Shown here: positions 1-9,456 of the stretch, piece after piece
How positions within the stretch are numbered: position 1 is the stretch's first letter
How the letters are laid out: every line of letters begins with the position of its first letter
Assembly: GCA_001972305.1 (NCBI GenBank)
Contig: BDDD01000058.1
Span: 761,709 to 825,708 of the forward strand
Source: Cephalotus follicularis
Taxonomy: Eukaryota > Streptophyta > Magnoliopsida > Oxalidales > Cephalotaceae
Length of the DNA stretch: 64,000 nucleotides
Direction of reading: 5' to 3'
The notes under the pieces: model-generated
What the model was told of the DNA's origin: nothing
Seen by the model: only the letters and a program-made list of their open reading frames with translations
Database searches by the model: none
Made by a program: the position numbers and the translations under genes

Positions 1-2
1 TG

Positions 3-2018
3 AAACACAAGTCTGAATCCTTTGAGAGGTTCAAGGAATTTAGACTAGAAGTAGAAAAGCAAAGAGGTAAACCCATTAAATCACTTCGCTCTAATAGAGG
101 AGATGAATACCTATCCGCTGAATTCCAGGGTTATTTGAGAGATAATGGAATTCTCTCTCAATGGACCCCTCCAGGAACACCACAACATAATGATGTATCC
201 GAACGGTCGAACAGGACCTTGATGAACATGGTCTGGTCCATGATGTCTTTTACAGATCTTCCCATATCTTTATGGGGTTATGCACTAGAATCAGCAGTGT
301 ACATCCTAAACCGGATTCCTTCGAAATCTGTCCCCTCGACACCATATGAGGTGTTTAAAGGGAGGAAACCCAGCCTAAACCATTTGAGGATTTGGGGTTG
401 TCCGGCTTATGTGGGAAGGCAAACGCCTTCTAAGCAGGAGGCACGAGCGGATCGTTGTCGGTTTGTGGGGTATCCTAAGGAAACTAGGGGATACTACTTT
501 TACCATCCCAGCGATCAAAAAGTGATTGTATCGTATTTTGTTACATTCCTAGAGAAGGAATACCTGCTTGCAGGGAGCAGTGGGAGCATGGTAGAACTGA
601 GAGAGCTACCACCTGGTGAAAGCCCACAGGACGATGAGGAATTAGAGGTTCCAACCTCTAGAAACACAGTTGGGGAAGGTTCCCAACCTGAGATGGATTC
701 TCAGAAAGGCACTCCTCATTTGAGGAGATCAGGCAGGGTTATCATAGAGCCTGAGATATATGGGTTTCTCGTTGAAGGCACTGATGAACCCAATGACGTC
801 GATGAAGACGAGCCTATCAGCTACCAGGAAGTAGTGAAGAGCACTGATTCCAGGGAATGGTTAGAGGCCATGAAATCCGAAATGGATTCCATGTACGCCA
901 ACCAAGTATGGAACTTGGTCGAAGCACAAGATGGGATTACTCCTATTGGGTGCAAATGGATCTTCAAGGGGAAGATTAGCGTCGATGGTAAGATAGAGAC
1001 TTACAAAGCCCGATTGGTCACAAAAGGTTATAGGCAACGTCAAGGGATTGACTATACCGAAACCTTTTTACCAGTCGCTATGCTTAAGTCCATTCGGATA
1101 CTGCTTGCGATTACCGCTCATTACGATTATGAGATATGGAAAATGGATGTCAAGACTGCCTTCTTGAATGGCAATCTTGAAGAGGATATTTATATGTCCC
1201 AACCCGAGGGGTTTACATCCGAGGAGCATCCACAAAGTGTGTGCAAGCTCCAAAGGTCAATATATGGCCTAAAGCAAGCTTCTCGTAGCTGGAATATTCG
1301 TTTTGACGAGGCCATAAAGGCTTTTGGCTTCATCAAAAACATAGATAAGCCTTGTGTTTATCGAAAACAGGATGACCTCAAACTCACTTTCTTGGTACTA
1401 TACGTGGACGACATACTACTCATAGGGAATGATGTAGGTATGTTACAGTCCGTCAAAGTATGGTTATCCAAGAACTTCTCCATGAAGGATTTGGGAAAAG
1501 CATCCTATATACTTGGTATAAAGATCTACAGGGATAGATCTAATAGGTTGCTTGGACTCTCCCAAAGCCAGTACATCAGCAAAGTGATGAAAAGGTATGG
1601 CCTAGAGAATTCCAAACGTGGGATGTTGCTTATCGGTCAAGGAATTCACCTTTCCAAGAGGATGTCTCCACAGACAAATGAGGAAAGGGAACGCATGAGT
1701 AGGCAGCCTTATGCTTCGGCTGTGGGCTCCATCATGTATGCCATGCTATGTACTAGGCCTGTTGTCGCTTTTGCCTTGGGAATGGCTAGTCGATTTCAGT
1801 CCGATCTCGGTGAGAAACATTGGGAAATTGTCAAAGGAATTTTAAAGTACCTGAGGAGGACTCAGGATACTTTCTTGACATATGGAGGGGACAGTGTATT
1901 GAGACTTGAGGGCTTTACTGACTCTAGTTTCAATAGTGATCCGGATGATCACAAGTCAGTTTCAGGATTTGTATTCGTGCTTAATGGAGGTGCAGTCAGC
2001 TGGAGGAGTTCGAAGTAG
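3..2018 (+). CDS. pol: Copia A pol: integrase (partial), reverse transcriptase, start of RNase H
   Basis: Frame is open from base 3 (start is outside the window) to a TAG at 2016-2018. It begins in the integrase core: the motif normally RSDRG reads RSNRG, so the second catalytic aspartate is asparagine (AAT, 93-95). The catalytic glutamate lies in the HNDVSERSNR segment. Then come the copia RT landmarks WIFKGK, KARLVTKGY, MDVKTAFLNG and SIYGLKQ, the catalytic YVDD, and the RNase H DSSF segment. The homologous frame continues past the TAG, which replaces a CAG glutamine after WRSSK. The product would be a polyprotein fragment for cDNA synthesis and integration, but the D-to-N change and the stop make it non-functional. 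Confidence 0.9.
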   Translation, partial: KHKSESFERFKEFRLEVEKQRGKPIKSLRSNRGDEYLSAEFQGYLRDNGILSQWTPPGTPQHNDVSERSNRTLMNMVWSMMSFTDLPISLWGYALESAVYILNRIPSKSVPSTPYEVFKGRKPSLNHLRIWGCPAYVGRQTPSKQEARADRCRFVGYPKETRGYYFYHPSDQKVIVSYFVTFLEKEYLLAGSSGSMVELRELPPGESPQDDEELEVPTSRNTVGEGSQPEMDSQKGTPHLRRSGRVIIEPEIYGFLVEGTDEPNDVDEDEPISYQEVVKSTDSREWLEAMKSEMDSMYANQVWNLVEAQDGITPIGCKWIFKGKISVDGKIETYKARLVTKGYRQRQGIDYTETFLPVAMLKSIRILLAITAHYDYEIWKMDVKTAFLNGNLEEDIYMSQPEGFTSEEHPQSVCKLQRSIYGLKQASRSWNIRFDEAIKAFGFIKNIDKPCVYRKQDDLKLTFLVLYVDDILLIGNDVGMLQSVKVWLSKNFSMKDLGKASYILGIKIYRDRSNRLLGLSQSQYISKVMKRYGLENSKRGMLLIGQGIHLSKRMSPQTNEERERMSRQPYASAVGSIMYAMLCTRPVVAFALGMASRFQSDLGEKHWEIVKGILKYLRRTQDTFLTYGGDSVLRLEGFTDSSFNSDPDDHKSVSGFVFVLNGGAVSWRSSK

Positions 2019-2417
2019 GAAACTACTGCGGACTCAACCACAGAAGCAGAATATGTAGCTGCCTCAGATGCTGCAAAGGAAGCAGTTTGGATGCGGAAGT
2101 TCATTGCTGAACTCGATGTTGTTCCAACCATCACACGTCGAGTTATGGTGTACTGTGACAATGATGGGGCTGTTGCACAAGCCAAGGAACCCAGGTCTAA
2201 CTACCGCTCCAAGCATATACAGCGTTGATATCACCTTATCACAAAGATCATAGAGAGAGGAGACATCACTTTAGAGAGAGTCGCCTCAGAGGTAAATTTT
2301 GCAGACCCACTGACCAAAGCCATGAGCAGTACAGTACTCGAACGATATCGGAGCTCCATGGGCTTAGGCTATAGGTCTTCGTGGCTTGAAGGGCCAAGTG
2401 GGAGATTGTTGGAGTAG
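2019..2417 (+). pseudogene. Copia A RNase H C-terminus (after nonsense codon)
   Basis: Same frame as the pol ORF to its left. It shows the RNase H motif STTEAEYVA, then VYCDNDGA and the terminal NFADPLTKAM block typical of copia pol ends. A second stop, TGA at 2226-2228, replaces an arginine CGA before YHLI. The natural stop is at 2415-2417, a few bases inside the LTR. Both internal stops fit C-to-T change. Confidence 0.85.
2388..2406 (+). other. Polypurine tract of copia A
   Basis: A purine-rich stretch containing AAGTGGGAGA lies immediately before the LTR start TGTTGG, the usual plus-strand priming site for copia elements. Confidence 0.7.
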
Positions 2418-3112
2418 GGGTGTCCCTGCATGCCACGATGTGGTATTCAGCTTGTACAAACACTTTCTATTTATATAATCTGTATTCACTCTATGTTTAT
2501 GTGCATATTTAATTTACCAATGGCAAACCATACTATATGTATTATCCCAAACCATCTTAAATGGATCAGATGATCACCATGTCATTCGAGTACACATATA
2601 GTGCCCTGTCGCAAAAGGGTTGTATCTCGTGCCTGAGAGGTTATGAGAATGAGATCCTTACTCCCTTATGACAAAATGTTCTAAGTCATAGGTTCACTTT
2701 TAGGGAAATAGATGAACCGTAAAGACTTGTTGTATTATGCTTGCTCCCGGGGTATGTGGAGGATGGATCATCTCGTTGCCATTTGAGTTTACCCTAAAGC
2801 TAATGCGAGGTGCATGCAAGGAGCATGTCACTGAATAGACCCACCATAGGAAACCTATTTTGAAAGTCTTGCCTATGTCAATAGGATTCCTATAGTATCG
2901 GTAATGTATAGTCTATGGTGACTAGTAGACCATTCGTGGAGCTACGTTGTGTCCTTAGACCTGAGCGGCTGGCATGCATTGTGTTGTAACTGCTTGACTT
3001 TGATTTCCGCCTTCCCCAGCACTAGCCACGTGCTGGCAAAAGGGTTGTATTTGGGTCCTGTGGAAACTTCATTGAGATGTATGGGCGAGTTCGCAATAAG
3101 GAATGTAAGGAA

Positions 3113-3580
3113 TGTATGGCAACCTTAAACTAAAACAATTTGTTTGCGGAAACAACAAATTAAAATATGAATATAAACAATCACACAAAAGCAATCAAAT
3201 AACAATTAAAGAGATAAGGGATATAGAGTGTGGAAACAAATTTATAGTGGTTCGGCAAATCCGTGCCTACGTCCACTTTCTCAAGAACCCCTTGAGTTTC
3301 CACTAGAATCCACTAGCAACCTTTGATTTTCGGCTTACGGGTGCAAATCAAAGCAAACCACCTTACACTTGATTTTGGGTTCCGGGTGCAAATCAATCAA
3401 ACACCTTACAAGGGTTCACTCCCCTCTTTTACAATGAAAGATTTTCAACATACAATCAAGTGAGTAGATGAGTTTGTATGATATCAAAACATGCATACAA
3501 GTATTTCTTGTTTGTTACTTGTTTGTTAATCATCGAAACATAACCTTTAACACATTTAAAGGGGTGGCAAAAAGCCAACA
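3113..3580 (-). repeat. 3' LTR of copia C (left end)
   Basis: A 468-bp LTR copy. Its last ~135 bp match the right end of the element. It lacks the GTCGAC palindrome cluster found in the right-hand remnant, so the cluster was probably lost here by deletion. Confidence 0.7.
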
Positions 3581-4390
3581 ATCTCCCCATTTTTTATGAT
3601 TGGCAAAACAAACCTAATATTGCATGATTTTGACATAATTAACATTTAACATTACTAAAATTAACTCAACTCCAAAATATCAAAACTAAACCCTTTGTTA
3701 AAGTGTTTTAGCAACAATCCTCCCCCTTTTTGTATGCATAGGCTCAAAAATACATAATAGACAATGTAATGCATACCTGAGCAATTCTCCAATTCAATTT
3801 ACCAAAGCAATACCAATGCAATTTACCAATCTCCCCCTTTTTGTCAAACAACAAAAAGTTTAATGAACCTCCCCCTTAATCACGGCATATGTTCAAGTTG
3901 TTGATCAATAAAAGCTTGAGCAAAAACAATTTTTCTTTAACTTAAGCATACACAAATTCAATTTATGGAGAGGAAACAAAATAATTGCAAGCATGAATAA
4001 TATATAATGGCAAGGCAAGCATAAACTCATTCACTTCATCAACACATTAAAAATTCATTATATAAAAAATACAAATTCATTACATAACTTCAAAGTCATC
4101 TCACAATAAAAAATTTATCAACCATAAACTCAAAATTCACATCAAGTTCATTTTCATCAATAGCACATTTTCATATCTAGCTCCCCCTTAGCATAAGCTA
4201 TCAATATTTCCTAGAGCATAAAGCATTCTCCCCCTTTTTGTTAGCATCAAAAAGAATTTGTTAAAGAATTGACACCAAATAAACAATTTTAAACGGATGC
4301 CTATTAAAAGATACCAATTGAAGGATAAAATACTAAATAAAAGATTAAAAGAAACAACATTATATTAATACCTCCCCCTCAACTAAAGCT
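3581..4390 (-). other. Multiple polypurine-tract-like sites, copia C
   Basis: Between the LTR and gag lie about seven CTCCCCC-type tracts (near 3581, 3719, 3830, 3869, 4190, 4228 and 4371), several followed by TTTTTG. On the minus strand these are GGGGGAG polypurine tracts. Multiple tracts near the 3' LTR are known for Sireviruses. There is no coding sequence here; the 3' region is AT-rich and pol is absent. Confidence 0.6.
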
Positions 4391-4454
4391 TTCTCCCCAA
4401 GTTATGTACTTGAACATATTGAGCTTGACTTCAAGTACACCTACAAAATAAAGT

Positions 4455-5708
4455 TTAAGCTTTTGGTACCCATTTGAACTTGGGTCCTTTCAAGTTAGTC
4501 ACAAGAGTTCCTTTTGCAACCCAAATCTTTCTAGTTTTACCATAGCAAGGATTATTTCTAAAAGTGCAAGAAGTAGAAATATGTCCTATTCTACCACAAT
4601 AATTGCAACAAAATTGAGGCTCATTTTTCTTAACAAAGAAATTTTTAAAATGTTTGACATTTTTCATTTCTTCATAGCCAAGACCGGCTTTGTCAAACAC
4701 ACATCTTTGCAATCCTAAAAGATTATCCAATTTAGCACTACTATTTGAAAAGGTAGTAAAAGATTTCTTTAAAGCATCAATCTCGGTTTTTAGTTTTTCA
4801 TTTTCTTTCATAAAATCGGTTGATAATTTTGAAGAAACATTTTGAATTTCAATCTCATTCATATAAAAGCTATTCTTACTTTTTAGAGATTCAATTTCAT
4901 TCAAATACTTGTTATTCTAACTCTTTAAATTATCAATTTCTTTAGACGTGGACATAGCATTTTTCTTTAAAGTCTTATTTTTCAAACAAACATTTTCATA
5001 TTCAACATATAATTTCTCATAGGCATTTTGCAATTCATCAAAAATAAAATTTACCTCATTTTCATCCTCATCCTCAATTGCCATGTAAGCAATGTGTGCA
5101 ACCTCTTCATCACTTTCCTCTTTGGAGCTTGAGGAATCGCTATCCGACCATGTGGCTACCATCGCTTTCTTCTTCTTGAAGTATTCATTCTTTTTCTTGA
5201 ATTGCTCTTTCTTTTTAAGATTTGGACACTCATTTTTGAAGTGGTCGGGCTTTTTGCATTCGTAGCATGTTGGTTCGTCCCTTTTGCTTGACTCTTCATC
5301 TTAAGGGAAATTCTTTTTGAAAGTCTTTTTCCCTTTTTGATTTTTGAGAAACCTTTTAAATTGGGAAGTTATAAGTGCCACGTCTCCATCTTCATCACTT
5401 TCACTATCTTCCTTTGAAGCTTTAAAAGCGATTGACTTCTTCTTCTTGACTTCCACATTCTCATGATTCTTCATTGTTGTCTCATGTGTCATCAAGGAAC
5501 CAAGGAGTTGTTCAAGTGGGAGAGTGGAGAGATCTTTAGCCTCCTCTATGGCCGTCACCTTAGGCGTCCAACTCTTTGGCAAGCACCTTAAAATTTTCCT
5601 TACAAGTTCTTGATTATTCTTGGCAGTCGGCTGGATAGCCTTGGCAGTCGACTGGATTGACATGGCAGTCGACTGGATGCCTGAGGCAGTCGGCTGGCTG
5701 GAGTGCAA
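4455..5708 (-). pseudogene. gag: Copia C gag (truncated N-terminus, two stops)
   Basis: One frame runs from 5708 down to 4455 with stops at 5301-5303 and 4917-4919. Its first 30 or so residues are read from the palindrome array, giving SIQSTAK-like repeats, and are not gag. From about 5625 down it has the gag landmarks ILRCLPKSW, VTAIEEAKDL and LLGSLMTHE, then an acidic and lysine-rich linker. A zinc knuckle CYECKKPDHFKNEC follows the first stop, and a second, CNYCGRIGHISTSC, lies near the end, which closes with KGPKFKWVPKA. The middle segment is predicted coiled coil from its spacing of Leu, Glu and Lys. It would encode a nucleocapsid-like RNA-binding protein, but it is broken. Confidence 0.8.
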
Positions 5709-5812
5709 GTTCCAGGTGCTGGGTTTCTTTGAAGGTCCAGTCGGCTATTCATCCTTGGGCAGTCGGCTACTCAACCTCAACAGTCGGCTGTTTATCATGG
5801 CAGTCGACTGGA
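5624..5812. repeat. GTCGAC palindrome array (CAGTCGACTG form), copia C
   Basis: Eight units of CAGTCGACTG or CAGTCGGCTG start at 5624, 5644, 5666, 5687, 5738, 5760, 5781 and 5801. Spacings are 20, 22, 21, 51, 22, 21 and 20 bp. Spacer sequences differ, but spacing is kept. Confidence 0.85.
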
Positions 5813-5986
5813 TTGTGCCTGTTTCTGCAATTTAAACCTTTGCAACACTTTCAACATACAAACAAGTGAGTAGATGAGTTTGTATGATATCAAAACATGC
5901 ATACAAGTATTTCTTGTTTGTTACTTGTTTGTTAATCATCGAAACATAACCCTTAACACATTTAAAGGGGTGGCAAAAAGCCAACA
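5813..5986 (-). repeat. 5' LTR remnant of copia C (right end)
   Basis: The right end matches 3446-3580 nearly base for base and ends AAGCCAACA before the AGGAA duplication. The array to its left also belongs to the LTR, judging from copia H, whose LTR has the same order. Confidence 0.75.
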
Positions 5987-7674
5987 AGGAATCATCACAC
6001 CCGTAAGAGGGTGATCGGCTCTATATTATTTATGTTCGTTGTAGACATAAAATTCCTGGCCAGGTATAGGCAGACTGGAATAGGGTTTTCCGGCCGATAG
6101 TCTTAGTGTGTACATGAATTTATAGTTATCGTGGATTTACCTGGGGGTGACATTATTCCAAAACCTAGGTCGCGGTCGGAGCTAAGTATGACATAGGATA
6201 CATGACACATATGCCGTTGACTGGATAAAGTACTGGTTTACCGGATAACGACTTATAGACATGGGTGATACCATGGATCCGGGGGGAGATAAGGAATCAC
6301 ACCGGGGTCATTTTAAAAGTCGGTGACTATTAAAGTGGTCATACCAAAACTCTGGGATGTTCTGGAAAACTTATAGTCGTACAGGGGTCCAACAGGGCTT
6401 TTGGGTCCCTACTATTTTTTGATCATGTTGATATGTGCGGGGCACATGTCATTGAGTAAGAGGATAGCACCTGGGCGGTTCTACTCGGCCCTATGAATAT
6501 TTATTTTGCTAGACTTCATTCATTTCGAAGGAAGTGAAATCGAGCTACACCATAAATAAGTCATTTCGGGCCGAGGGGTATTTTGGTCATTTATGAAAAG
6601 TTGACTTTTCATGGAGAGAGAGAGACCAATTGGGCCAAACCCTAGATTTTTCTTGCTAGGGTAGGGCCCGCCCAATTGGTGGCTTAGTCACTTTAAAGTG
6701 ACTAATTAGTTACTTTGGTGTAACTAGATTTTCGTAGTTTGGCTAACGCTATGGCCGGCCATGTGGTGGGAGAATAAGTCTTGGTGTGTTGTCATCTTCT
6801 AAGTGGATTAGAGGATATGTATGTGAAGATATTTCTTGCACAATACAAGTTGCACACGGAAACACATGTTAGAAAGGCTAAGTGCACTTTATCTCTTTGG
6901 TTCTCTCTTGCACTCTCTCCCGTTGGTATCTCCCTCTCTTCTTGTCTTCGTCTTCTCCACTGTATTGAAGAAGAAAGCACCACCATGGATGCTTATAACT
7001 TCATTGTTCAGGAAGAGAAAAGCTTAAATACCTTCCTCTTACAATACCATAGCAATTGTAGGTGGAGATTTGGATAAAAACTCTTCCTCCAATTGTGTAG
7101 GTTTCATAGAAACTTGGAACCAGCAAAAGTAGCTTCACAATACATCTTTTCCGGGCCAAGGGGAGCAACAAATGTGAAGGAGAAAGTCTTGGAGCTCAAG
7201 GAAAGGAATTCACATTTTTGAAAGAGTAAAGACTTGAGGTATTTTCTTACTTCTTTCTTCTTTACATGCTATATGGATGTGGTGTGTGAGTTGTTCCTAG
7301 AGCTTTGCCAAGCTCTAGATGATTTGTTTTTATGCAGGTTGTGTGTTCTTGCTAGGGTTATGGCGAACCCTAGCTCTCCTTTAGGGTGAGACATTGGTTG
7401 GGAATGGTTTATGGTATGGTCTGCATTACCCTATCCATTCACCATGTTGGCCGTTTTTGGGGTTGGAAAACCCTAGGCCAACCGAACCCTCACATGCTTG
7501 GTTCGGCCATATGGTCTTTCTAATGACCAATTAGTGATCCTAGGGACAACTTGGGACATTTCTTGGCAATGTTTAGGGGTGGTCCTTATGCCGGGAAAAG
7601 ATTTTTAAAATTATACACCCTAAACCCTAGTTGCCGGAAACTTTTTTCTTCCGTTGCTTTCGCAGGTTCCAACA

Positions 7675-9080
7675 GAAAAACCTTGCACAAACCGCCTATA
7701 GTATTCAGCCAAACCCAAGAAGCTCATAACCTCCATCACTGTGGTAGGTCTCGGCCATTTAGTTATAGCCTCAACTTTAGCAGGATCCACACTAATTCCT
7801 TCAGCTGTAACCACATGGCCCAAAAATGCCACATGTTCCAACCAGAACTCACACTTTGAAAACTTTGCGTATAGCTGATTCTTCCTCAGAATACCCAGCA
7901 CTATACGAAGCTGTTTTTCATGTTCCTCCTTCGACTTGGAATACACAAGGATATCATCTATGAACACAATCACAAACTGATCCAAGAACTCATGAAATAC
8001 CCGATTCATCAGATCGATGAAAACTTCTGATGCATTAGTAAGTCCTAATGGCATCACCAGAAACTCATAATGCCCATACCGTGTACAGAAAGCAGTCTTC
8101 GACACATCTTCATTTTTCACTCGTAGCTGATGATATCCAGATCTTAAATCGATCTTATAAAAATACTAAGCATCTTGGAGTTGATCAAATAAGTCATCAA
8201 TCATAGGCAAAGGGTATTTATTCCGAACAGTAATCAGATTCAGCTCTCTGTAGTCTATGCATAGCCTCCTAGAACCGTCCTTGTTCTTCACAAAGAGAAC
8301 TGGAGCACCCCACGGCGAAATACTAGGCCGAATGAAACCCCGATCCAACAGCTCTAGCCATTGTTCCTTTAGTTCTTGCAATTCAAGTGTTCTCATCCTA
8401 TAACGTGCTTTAGATATAGGCGCCTCCCGAAGAATGTGCTCAATGGTAAACTTCACTACCCGTTGCGGTGACAACCCCCGTAACTCCTCGAGAAACACAT
8501 CTGCAAACTCTTGAACCATAGGATAGTCTTCAAGGCTACACTCATCCTTAGAGACGTCTTTCGCAACAGCTAAGAAACCCTCAGCGCCCTTATCTACCAA
8601 CTTTCGAGCCTTCAAAGCAGAAACAACTTTCACTTCTTTTCTTGGCCGTGAACCCTGATAAATAAAATCAGGTCTATCCACATCTCCAAACAAAATCCTC
8701 CGAGCGTGACAATCAATCGTAGTTTGATGGCGAACCAACCAATTCATACCCAGAATCATATCAAAGTCATACATATCAATAGGAAGAAGATCCGCATCAC
8801 GAATCCGATCATCGAAAACAAGAGGACAAGCATAAAAACACTCAAATATCACAATAGATATCCCCGTAGGGGTCGAAATAACAAAAGCTTGATCAAGCAA
8901 CTGTGAAGGCATACTAATATGCCGAACAAAAGACCTCTCTACAACCGAGTGGGTCAATCCAGTATCATAGAAAACATAAACCCTATGGTTACTAACAGAG
9001 ATAAAACCCGAAACAGTACTTGGTGCATTAGCAGCCTGCTGTGTCATGATAGCAAAAACTCGGCCTCCCACATTGTGCTA
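7675..9080 (-). pseudogene. pol: Gypsy B pol: protease and reverse transcriptase (cut by copia A)
   Basis: Read from 9080 down. A retropepsin-like protease has DTG in [11 protein letters not shown] where this family usually has DSGATHS. The RT starts near 8400: [40 protein letters not shown], then LRSGYHQLR, the catalytic FIDD, and FLGHVV. The frame is interrupted by TAG at 8166-8168 and at 9078-9080, both where CAG would be expected. Homology stops at GFS, exactly where the copia A LTR begins at 7674, so the rest of RT, RNase H and integrase lie left of the window. Confidence 0.85.
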
Positions 9081-9456
9081 TCCGGAATCTGCACTATTTC
9101 CCCTCCTATCCTTTGCTATAGGATCAGGACTATCCTTCACAAAATTCCCCTTCTGGCCACATACAAAGCAGGCCCCAATGGCCTTATAGCAAATTCCCAC
9201 TGGATGCTGTCTACCGCAAGTATCACATCGGGCAATCTGAACATCTGCAGCTCCCTGTGTCTGCCCCTGATCATTACCGGGCTGTCATGGTTATCCCCGG
9301 TTATCATTCTTCCTCTGTTGTTTGCCATTTCTGCCTTTACCATGCTGTCCAGAACTCTGCCCTTGAGAATCCCCCCTGTTCCTTTTCTTTTCATTTTCTT
9401 GCTGAGCTGCCTGGAAGTCTAACCTTTCCATTTCTATATTCTTCGCCGCGTTGGCA

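Larger units (their letters stand above)
3113..5986 (-). mobile_element. Copia C: deleted Sirevirus-like element without pol
   Basis: The minus-strand element starts TGTATGG and ends AGCCAACA, flanked by direct AGGAA repeats (3108-3112 and 5987-5991). About 135 bp before each end match (3446-3580 and 5852-5986), identifying LTR sequence. Only gag remains between them; protease, integrase and RT are missing. The 5' LTR (right) is truncated and fused directly to gag, with loss of the primer-binding site. Confidence 0.85.
1..7674 (+). mobile_element. Copia A: Angela/Tork-like Ty1/copia element, 5' part outside the window
   Basis: The window opens inside its pol gene. Its 3' LTR begins TGTTGG at 2407, right after a purine-rich tract, and ends CCAACA at 7674, where the minus-strand gypsy B reading frame starts abruptly. 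Copia C is inserted in the LTR; without C the LTR is about 2.4 kb, long for copia but plausible for the Angela group, which I infer from the RT and integrase motifs. The 5' LTR and target duplication cannot be checked because they lie to the left. Confidence 0.85.
2407..7674 (+). repeat. 3' LTR of copia A, split by copia C
   Basis: LTR sequence runs 2407-3112 and 5987-7674, starting TGTTGG and ending CCAACA (short inverted ends). The interruption is copia C with an AGGAA duplication. Only small chance ORFs occur, such as 6781-7077, and none resembles a known protein. No GTCGAC cluster was seen in this LTR. Confidence 0.8.

Noticed and set aside
6781-7077. Host gene between copia A and gypsy B
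   Set aside because: The 98-codon ORF has no recognisable domain, has overlapping frames on both strands and falls inside the copia A LTR.
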